Positions 1 to 6,352 of a stretch of 45,876 nucleotides of DNA are shown one piece after another. Under the pieces are notes generated by a model. The model was not told the origin of the DNA. It ran no database searches and saw only the letters and a program-made list of their open reading frames with translations. Every line of letters begins with the position of its first letter. The first letter of the stretch is position 1. The stretch comes from Deltaproteobacteria bacterium (lineage in GTDB: Bacteria; Myxococcota; Kuafuiibacteriia; Kuafuiibacteriales; Kuafuiibacteriaceae): contig WYAZ01000075.1 of NCBI GenBank assembly GCA_011526105.1, positions 1 to 45,876 of the forward strand, in the 5' to 3' direction. Made by a program: the position numbers and the translations under genes.

Positions 1-119
1 CGAAGGGAGTTGGGTCGCCCCCAATGACCGAGGAGCCCGAAAGGGCGGCCGCAGGCCGCGCGTCGGCCAGGGGCGAAAAGGACAAGCGCGAACGTGATCT
101 GAACTTCTCGGACGGGACA

Positions 120-2132
120 CTAGCTCATGGCCGACGGTCGAGTTGTCCACGGCCGAGCGCCCGTCTCGACAAAGATGTCGGGCCCGAACACGATTCGGAC
201 GGCATCATCGAGTTCGCGGACGTAGCTCACGATGTCCTCGCTCACGGCGGACGGAATCCATCGACTGGCCGCGACTTCGGCTTGGTTCTCGCTCGGGATC
301 AGGATCGTGCGAAGATTTCGGTTGTAGGCACCTTTGATCTTCTGCTCCACGTGGCCGATGGCGCGAACGCTCAACACGTCGTGCGCGTCTGTGACCAGCA
401 TTCCCGTCGCGGCGATGTCCTGTGGCACCGAGCGCCGAAGGAACACCGACAAGAAGGCGAGGGCGATGGGCAGCCCGGCGGAGAGCCCGTGGGAATGCTC
501 GTCCTCCTTGGTCATCTTGAAGTGGTACACGTAGTCCTCGAGGTCGGGCGTCAGGTGTGGGAACTTCGCCCGGGCATACTCACGCACCGAGAGAAAGACG
601 CTCTGCACCCCTCGCCGCAGCTCCTCGGAGAGGTTCCCGAGGATGTTTTCCCAAGGCAGTCCCCCTCCGCGGCCCGTGGGCGACACGGTTCGTTCCGCCC
701 ACAGCTCGTGCACCAGGCCCTTTTGACGGCCCATGAACTGGTAGATCGCCGGCGAAAGGACGCGGCCGATGGGTGAGCGCCTGCGTTCCGAGGCCTCCGC
801 CTGCGCTCGCGCCCTTTGCCGCAGCGCCCTCGCCTCGACCGCCAACCCGGACCGAAGACCCACCAAGGTTGACAGCGCCTTCCACAGGGAAGGACGCATC
901 GGGGACTGATCGAGCGCGGCCTCGAGAGCGCTCCGAGCCCTTTCGAAGATAGGTCCGTCCGCGAAAAGAGCGCGAGCTCGACTTCCGGAGAGGCGGCCTT
1001 GCTCCTGCAGGGCACGGACGAGGATCAGCACGTCGTCTGGCTCCTGCTCCAGCACGCTGAGGTAACGCTCCACCGCGCCTTCGAGGTTGCCTTCGAGCAG
1101 ATCCAGGTCGGCGAGGTACTTGTCATCGAGGAGGCTCCCGCCGCGAGCGAATCCGCCCCTCGCCCCGATTCCGTCTCCCCGGATGACGTCACGGAGCGCC
1201 TGCTCCCGAATCCCTCTGACCTCGGCTTGTGCGGGGGGTAGGTTGACCGCAACCAGACGTTCGAGAGGAAGGTATCGCTTGGCGCCGACGTGAATCATCT
1301 CATCGAGGCTCGGCCGATTCATCCGGCGACGAAACGCGCGCGCGTAGCGTGCACCCTCGACCTTCGCCTCTTCCACCCGTCCGAGACGCTCGCAGAGCAC
1401 GACGAGTCGTCCGAGCGCGGAGACAGAGTCAAACTCTCGGTGAAGATATCGGCAGATGTTGGCGGCGGCCTCGAGCTTCGCAGGAGTGCCGATTCGTTCG
1501 TAGACGCGCTCGAGGGCGCTCACTCGCTCGACGTCGCGTGCGAAGGCACGCTCCTCCCCGAGGCGCTCGAGGATCGAGGTCGCTCCGTCGAGGTCACCGC
1601 TCAGCTCCGCTATCCACGCATGGGCGAGCACCGCGAGCCGGTAGGCGGTGGAGTTCGAGTTCTTCTGACGGGCCGCGATGGCCTCGCATCGAGCGCGCGC
1701 CTCCCTCGTGCGTCGTTGGACCAGCGCGCTGAATGCCTCCTCGAGCTCCATGATCGTTGTGGCCGGCACGTTGTCCGGATGTCGACCGACGGCCAGGAGT
1801 TCAACCGCGCTGCGTTCGGGGTCCATGGCGAGATTGAGGATCGCTCGTAGCTGTAGCAGAACGGTCCCGATCGTCGGGGACCGAGCGTACAGCTGCGTCC
1901 AGCAGGTAATGGCCTGCGAGAGCTGGCCTCGAACGTGCTTGATCTTCGCGAACAGGCCGAGGGCGTCGAGGCTGTCCGGCGATAGTTGGAGGACCCGCTC
2001 GACCTCTTGCTCGGCGTCGAAGACAAAGCCGATCTCGAGCAGGACCCGGGCCACCTCCAGACCATGCTGCTCGTCCTGCTGCATGCGTATTCCGCTATCC
2101 AGGGCCGGCGCGAGGGAGGAGGCCTCCCTCAC
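120..2132 (-). CDS. TPR-repeat protein with C-terminal Lon-type (S16) protease domain
   Basis: A 670-residue protein. Residues 1 to about 440 are helical and TPR-like, with repeated Leu/Ala-rich helix pairs. The last ~150 residues match the Lon proteolytic domain: a GLSAG motif places the catalytic Ser near 551, and the family's ATGxL, IGHVEQK and TILIP segments follow, with the dyad Lys near 598. No Walker A/B motor is visible, so this is not a normal Lon; peptide capture probably depends on the TPR part or on partners. The gene starts 10 bases after the preceding small gene and lies in the same direction as an Hsp20 gene, which suggests protein quality control. The GTG at 2132 has no clear ribosome site. 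An in-frame ATG at 2084, preceded by GCGGA, is the main alternative. Confidence 0.8.
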   Translation of the reverse strand: MREASSLAPALDSGIRMQQDEQHGLEVARVLLEIGFVFDAEQEVERVLQLSPDSLDALGLFAKIKHVRGQLSQAITCWTQLYARSPTIGTVLLQLRAILNLAMDPERSAVELLAVGRHPDNVPATTIMELEEAFSALVQRRTREARARCEAIAARQKNSNSTAYRLAVLAHAWIAELSGDLDGATSILERLGEERAFARDVERVSALERVYERIGTPAKLEAAANICRYLHREFDSVSALGRLVVLCERLGRVEEAKVEGARYARAFRRRMNRPSLDEMIHVGAKRYLPLERLVAVNLPPAQAEVRGIREQALRDVIRGDGIGARGGFARGGSLLDDKYLADLDLLEGNLEGAVERYLSVLEQEPDDVLILVRALQEQGRLSGSRARALFADGPIFERARSALEAALDQSPMRPSLWKALSTLVGLRSGLAVEARALRQRARAQAEASERRRSPIGRVLSPAIYQFMGRQKGLVHELWAERTVSPTGRGGGLPWENILGNLSEELRRGVQSVFLSVREYARAKFPHLTPDLEDYVYHFKMTKEDEHSHGLSAGLPIALAFLSVFLRRSVPQDIAATGMLVTDAHDVLSVRAIGHVEQKIKGAYNRNLRTILIPSENQAEVAASRWIPSAVSEDIVSYVRELDDAVRIVFGPDIFVETGARPWTTRPSAMS

Positions 2133-2142
2133 GCCGACGAAC

Positions 2143-2613
2143 TCAGAATCCCGCGATCCCGGTCGCTTCGTAACGGAGGTTCGGGAACGTCTGAATCAGC
2201 CGAGCCTGCCAGACGGGGTCAGCTCCGACGCCGATGCCACCGATGTGTGACCGGCCGATCACGTCGGTATGGCTCAAGCCCTGCATCATCCAGGGATTGG
2301 ACGTCACCCCGGGCTGTCCTCCCGCGAAGTAGGGTCCGCTCACCTGCGGAATCGAGAATCCTGGTGAACCGAACGCGGTCGGTACCATGCCGGGCTGCAC
2401 GTAGCCCATCTGAGCGAGGCCCTGCGGGACGAACGCGCCGCTGTGCGATAGCCCCAGACCGTAACTCGCCTGCGGGATGCCAGCGACCGGCTGTGAGACG
2501 GACCCCTGCAACCCGTGCACGGACTGCCGGACCTGATTGAGCGCGTCGATCGTCTGACTGATGCGGTCGTTGAGCAGCTGCAGCTTCTGAATATCTACCT
2601 TTGCCGTTTCCAT
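2143..2613 (-). CDS. Small Gly/Pro-rich protein with N-terminal helix (unknown)
   Basis: A 156-residue protein not recognised by family. Residues 1 to about 45 are an amphipathic, coiled-coil-like helix (VDIQKLQLLNDRISQTID). The rest is a Gly/Pro/Gln/Tyr/Met-rich low-complexity region and a short C-terminal segment. The ATG at 2613 is chosen because GGGGGAGGAG sits 6 bases in front of it; an upstream in-frame TTG would lie inside that ribosome site. It sits between the Hsp20 gene and the Lon-domain gene on the same strand, so it may be a scaffold, substrate or adaptor of that set. No signal peptide or membrane segment is seen. Confidence 0.75.
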   Translation of the reverse strand: METAKVDIQKLQLLNDRISQTIDALNQVRQSVHGLQGSVSQPVAGIPQASYGLGLSHSGAFVPQGLAQMGYVQPGMVPTAFGSPGFSIPQVSGPYFAGGQPGVTSNPWMMQGLSHTDVIGRSHIGGIGVGADPVWQARLIQTFPNLRYEATGIAGF

Positions 2614-2624
2614 TTTGTTCTCCT

Positions 2625-2640
2625 CCCCCAAAGAAGGGGG
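2625..2640 (-). promoter_or_regulatory. Small hairpin next to the ribosome site of the Gly/Pro-rich gene
   Basis: Five C and five G residues flank a six-base loop. The 3' arm merges into the GGGGGAGGAG ribosome site of the gene starting at 2613, so a folded mRNA would partly cover that site. This could give temperature- or translation-dependent control, but only the sequence symmetry is seen. Confidence 0.35.
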
Positions 2641-2717
2641 TTGTTTGTGTCCGCTCCGTGCGGACGTACTCCACCGATGGCTCCCGAGGAGCGCGGTAGT
2701 TTGTGGATGACGCGAGA

Positions 2718-2739
2718 GCCGGTCCTCTAGAGGACCGGC
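2718..2739 (-). promoter_or_regulatory. 22-bp perfect palindrome over the stop codon of the Hsp20 gene
   Basis: Two perfectly complementary 11-base arms (GCCGGTCCTCT and its reverse complement) meet at the TAG stop of the Hsp20 gene. The RNA would form a strong GC-rich stem. No U tract follows in either direction, so it fits an mRNA-stabilising or processing hairpin, or a Rho-independent-like pause, better than a classic terminator. It separates hsp20 from the two downstream genes. Confidence 0.6.
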
Positions 2740-3245
2740 ACGCTACGGGCCGGGACCGGGTTCATCATCGACTTGGGAATCCGGAGCTCGAGCATCCCAT
2801 CTCCGATCTTTGCACTCAGGTCCTCCGAACGCGCGTTCGGGGGCAAACTGATCACGCGCTGAAACGAGCCGAGTCCTGTCTCGGCGAGCGTCAGGCGCGC
2901 TCCCGTGGCCGAAGGTCGTCCGCGATCGCCGTGTACGTGAACCGTCCGGCCCATCGCCTGAACATGGAGATGGTCGCGGACCACGCCCGGCATCTCGAGG
3001 CAAAGCAGCAGCTCGGACTCGGTCTCCCAGACCGACATCGGAGGGACTTGCACCGGCCGCTTCATCGCCATCTCGGGTCCACTCAGCAGACTCGTCAGTC
3101 GCTCCACTTGCTGCGCGACATACTCCCCTGGATTTCGCTCGGCTGGGATCGGCGCGTAGGGCTCATCGCTGCTCGGCAGCTCCTTGCCGGTCACCGTTCG
3201 GTACAGACGCTCCACGCCATCAATGGTTTCTTCGATTCCGTTCAT
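2727..3245 (-). CDS. Hsp20/alpha-crystallin family small heat-shock protein
   Basis: A 172-residue small heat-shock protein. It would bind unfolding proteins in the cytoplasm as an ATP-independent holdase. The N-terminal ~65 residues are variable. The alpha-crystallin domain runs from about 68 to 160, with the P-x-x-x-V-W-E-T opening, the EMPGV strand, SFQRVISLPP, and the family signature near the end (DGMLELRIPK). The C-terminal tail contains a V-P-V-L motif, which resembles the I-x-I/V oligomerisation anchor. ATG at 3245 is preceded by GGAAGAG. It is the first gene of a same-strand set with the small Gly/Pro-rich gene and the TPR/Lon-domain gene. Confidence 0.9.
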   Translation of the reverse strand: MNGIEETIDGVERLYRTVTGKELPSSDEPYAPIPAERNPGEYVAQQVERLTSLLSGPEMAMKRPVQVPPMSVWETESELLLCLEMPGVVRDHLHVQAMGRTVHVHGDRGRPSATGARLTLAETGLGSFQRVISLPPNARSEDLSAKIGDGMLELRIPKSMMNPVPARSVPVL

Positions 3246-3488
3246 CGTGCTCTTCCGCTCTCTCCAGGAGATGCCATCCGCGCCCCGCGCGCGGGTGCTG
3301 CCTCCTCGGCGGGCGCCTCCTGTACAAGCGACGTGCCAAGCGGGGACCGGTCATCGAGGCTCGAGCACGTTACGCTTCGGAAACTCGCGCGGGGATTCGA
3401 GTGGGCGCCGGTAACATCAGACACAAGGAAGCAAGCGACGCGTCGATGGCAGAAGCTGCACTCGCCTCGAACGATGGATGGCGTGTGG

Positions 3489-4784
3489 CTACTCTTGGAC
3501 CCAGGCGGCCAAACGCTCGATCCCGTGGACGACGTTCGGCGCGTAGGTCTCGAAGAACTGCCGGTCTAACGCCGCGTCCTTACGCTGGCCTTCGGCCGCG
3601 GTCAGCATCCTCGCGCCGTCGAAGTCGACGAACGCAAGTCTCGCCGTGAGCTCGCTGTCGGGTCGGCCAAAGTCGTGCCCCGGCAGCACCGCGACGCCGG
3701 TCTGCTCTAGGAGTTGGCGTGCGAGCTGGGTGCTGCTGTGCACGCCCTTTTTGGCCAGGCGCTCCCGAAGGGGACCGAAGTCGGGGAATACGTAGAACGC
3801 TCCGTCCGGCCGGTGAAGGTGCGCGCCGGTCGACTCGAGGTGGTCGCAGATCCAGGCGGCCATGGCCCGAAGGACGCGTCGGCTCTCGTGGAGGTAACGC
3901 TCGATCTCCTCACCTCCAGAGAAAGCGCGGACCGCGGCGTATTGAATGGGTGCGCTCGTCGAGGTGAAGGTCTCACTCGCGACGACCGCGATCGCCTGCA
4001 ACAGCCAACTCAGGGACCTTGGGAACGCGAAGGTACCCAGCCGCCACCCGCCCGCACCGCACCACTTGCTCAAGCCCGAGCTGATGATGGTGCCTTCGGG
4101 ATAATAGCGAGAGATGGAAAGGTGCCGACCTTCGTAGTGCAGCTCGCCGTAGATCTCGTCCGAGAGCACGACGGCCTTGTGCCGAGCGCAGACCGAGGCG
4201 AGGCGCTCGAGCGTTGTGGCGTCGTATGAGGCTCCGGTCGGGTTGCTCGGATAGTTGAGGATGAGCAGCCGCGGGCGACTCGGATCGGCCGACCAAGCTT
4301 GCGCCAACATCTCCGGATCGACGCGGAAGCCGTGGCTTGCCTGGGTGTGGCGCCACTCGATGTGACGACCGGCGATGCGCGCTTGCGGCGCGTAGGAGAC
4401 CCACGCGGGTGTGGGGATCTCGATGTCACCGTAGTAGACGAGCTGAAGCAGGAACAAGAGCTCCTTGGAGCCCGGGCCGATCAACACGTCCTCGGACGTG
4501 CATTGCGCGCCCTGGGTGCGGCGGTGATAGTCGGCCACCGCACAGCGCAGAGCATCGAGCCCGCGAACCGGGAGATAGTCCTTCTGAAAGGCGTTTGCTC
4601 GCAGCTCCTCGACCACTGGGCCGGGGACCGGAAAGGGCGACTGACCGAGGCCTAGCTTGAAGACCTGACGTCCCTCGGCGCGGAGCTGATTGCAGCGCTC
4701 GTTGATCGCCAGCGTCACGGAAGGCTGCAAGCCCCGGACGTTGAGGTTCAAACTGACGTTCGGAGGGGGCCCACCGCCGCTCAT
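3489..4784 (-). CDS. PLP-dependent class I/II aminotransferase
   Basis: A 431-residue fold-type I aminotransferase, cytoplasmic. Visible family features are LGLGQSPFP at the N-terminus, PxNPTGASYD with the cofactor-contacting Asn, VVLSDEIYGELHY with Asp and Tyr, the Schiff-base Lys in SSGLSKWCGAGGWRLG, and the C-terminal substrate Arg region (LTARLAFVDFDGAR). Its ATG at 4784 overlaps the TGA of the upstream radical SAM aminomutase as ATGA, with GGAG 5 bases before it, so the two are translationally coupled and probably act on the same amino acid or product. The substrate cannot be read from sequence. Confidence 0.88.
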   Translation of the reverse strand: MSGGGPPPNVSLNLNVRGLQPSVTLAINERCNQLRAEGRQVFKLGLGQSPFPVPGPVVEELRANAFQKDYLPVRGLDALRCAVADYHRRTQGAQCTSEDVLIGPGSKELLFLLQLVYYGDIEIPTPAWVSYAPQARIAGRHIEWRHTQASHGFRVDPEMLAQAWSADPSRPRLLILNYPSNPTGASYDATTLERLASVCARHKAVVLSDEIYGELHYEGRHLSISRYYPEGTIISSGLSKWCGAGGWRLGTFAFPRSLSWLLQAIAVVASETFTSTSAPIQYAAVRAFSGGEEIERYLHESRRVLRAMAAWICDHLESTGAHLHRPDGAFYVFPDFGPLRERLAKKGVHSSTQLARQLLEQTGVAVLPGHDFGRPDSELTARLAFVDFDGARMLTAAEGQRKDAALDRQFFETYAPNVVHGIERLAAWVQE

Positions 4785-6187
4785 TCCCACTCCACATGGC
4801 CGAAGTGTACGAGCGGTCGGCGCGGCAGGGCGTGCTGTGCCCAGGCCCGCTGGGCACCTTCGGTTCGAATGTTTCTCACCTCCGGCGCGAAGAAGAACTC
4901 CGCTTCACCGAAGGCTGGGCGGAGCTCGTCGAGCCAAGTGGCGTTCTCATCGTACTCCGCGAAGAAGACCTTGTTCACCCACGCAGGGTCTCTGCCTTGA
5001 AGCATCTTGAGGACGAAGACTCGCCGGCCCTCGATCTCCGCCACCCCGTCTACGAGCACCTTGCCCGGCGTGGCGGACATCGAAGGGCCGCGCACTGTCC
5101 GGGCCAACCCCGACACCGAGGTGTACGCCTGCTGGAAGATATCGAGTGCGCGGGCCAGAGGGACCTCGAAGTAGCGCTTTGGACCCGTGTCGCGCTCGAC
5201 GAACATGTAATACGGGACGGCCCCCAGCATCACCTCCATGCGCCACAGGTCTGCCCATGTCTCGGGGCTATCGTTGACATGGCGAACGAGCGGGGCCTGA
5301 CAGCGGATGACCGCGCCGGTGTCGAGGATTCGCTGCACCGCCACCTGAGCGGCCGGGGTCTCCAGCTCCCGCGGGTGGCTGTAGTGGGCCATCAGCGCCA
5401 AGTTCTTTCCGGCACCTCGCACCTCTCGAAAGAGCGCGAGCAGGTCATCGGCGTCGGGGTCGGTGATGAAACGAAACGGCCAATAGGCGGGCGCCTTGGT
5501 TCCGATTCGGATGCTGCTCAGGTGTTCGAAGCCCGACCTCAGGAGCGGCTCGATGTACGTCCGAAGCACCCGTGTGTTCATGACCATCGGGTCGCCGCCG
5601 GTGAACAGGACGCTGCTGACCTCCCTGTGCTCGCGCAGATACTGCCCGAGCAGGTCGCCCTGACGACTGGCGAACTTGAGCTCGTCAATCCCGACGAACT
5701 GCGCCCACCGAAAGCAGTAAGTGCAGTACGTGTGACAGGTCTGACCTTGGATGGGGAAGAAGAGGACGGTCTCCCTGTACTTGTGCTGCATCCCAGGAAG
5801 CGCGATATCTCCGAGGCGCGGGACGTTGAGCTCGACCTGCCCAGCCGGGTGAGGATTCATCGTCTCCTGGATCTGCCGGGCCAGTCGGTTCTTCTCTTCC
5901 CTGCTGCCGCCACGACGAATCAGGCCCATCATCTGCTCGAGGGCGGCCGGTTCTAGCATTCCAGGCTGTGGGATGGTCATCTGATAGATGGGATCGTCGG
6001 GGACCTTGCTCCAGTCGATCAGCTCCTCGAGCACATACTGGTTCACCTTGAACGGCAAGACGGCGGCGACGGCCTGCATGGCCAGCCGCTGCTCCGCAGC
6101 TTGTGCGCTCAACCCGGGCATCTGGTCGATGTCTCTGCCCGTGTACAGCCGCAGCCTCCGAGGCTCGATGCGTGTAGCGCTCTGCAT
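4781..6187 (-). CDS. KamA-family radical SAM 2,3-aminomutase
   Basis: A 468-residue member of the lysine 2,3-aminomutase family, which moves an alpha-amino group to the beta carbon using an iron-sulfur cluster, SAM and PLP. The cluster-binding CxxxCxxC is C151-C155-C158 (CHTYCTYC), followed by TGGDP. The PLP lysine is probably K376 in the ATPGK segment. Aligned from memory with clostridial KamA, the two Asp residues that hold the lysine side chain are replaced here by R332 (VERD) and A372. That argues against lysine and for an acidic or other substrate. ATG at 6187 has GAAGAG 5 bases upstream. It is the first gene of a two-gene operon with the aminotransferase. Confidence 0.85.
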   Translation of the reverse strand: MQSATRIEPRRLRLYTGRDIDQMPGLSAQAAEQRLAMQAVAAVLPFKVNQYVLEELIDWSKVPDDPIYQMTIPQPGMLEPAALEQMMGLIRRGGSREEKNRLARQIQETMNPHPAGQVELNVPRLGDIALPGMQHKYRETVLFFPIQGQTCHTYCTYCFRWAQFVGIDELKFASRQGDLLGQYLREHREVSSVLFTGGDPMVMNTRVLRTYIEPLLRSGFEHLSSIRIGTKAPAYWPFRFITDPDADDLLALFREVRGAGKNLALMAHYSHPRELETPAAQVAVQRILDTGAVIRCQAPLVRHVNDSPETWADLWRMEVMLGAVPYYMFVERDTGPKRYFEVPLARALDIFQQAYTSVSGLARTVRGPSMSATPGKVLVDGVAEIEGRRVFVLKMLQGRDPAWVNKVFFAEYDENATWLDELRPAFGEAEFFFAPEVRNIRTEGAQRAWAQHALPRRPLVHFGHVEWE

Positions 6188-6218
6188 GTGCACTCTTCTC
6201 TAGCCCGCCTCGACGGGA

Positions 6219-6248
6219 ATTAGAGCGTACGGACGACGCGCATGGCAA
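6219..6248 (-). promoter_or_regulatory. Sigma70-like promoter for the aminomutase operon
   Basis: On the minus strand TTGCCA (6248-6243) is followed after 18 bases by TCTAAT (6224-6219). Each box is one mismatch from the sigma70 consensus. Transcription would start roughly 25 bases before the ATG at 6187. Confidence 0.5.
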
Positions 6249-6352
6249 CTCGAGCGGGTTTTTTCTGAACCTGCGGTCGGTGATCGGTCGCCTGCTCGGG
6301 CCGCTGACTCATGCACGAGACGTGATCTTGCGCGCCCAGTTCCGAGTGGCCT

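Noticed and set aside
45-59. GCGGCC/GGCCGC inverted repeat as terminator of the TPR/Lon gene
   Set aside because: No T-run follows on the minus strand and such short GC repeats are common in this DNA.
24-776. 250-codon plus-strand frame at the left edge
   Set aside because: It is antisense to the end of the TPR/Lon gene, whose domain matches are clear; the plus frame has no matches.
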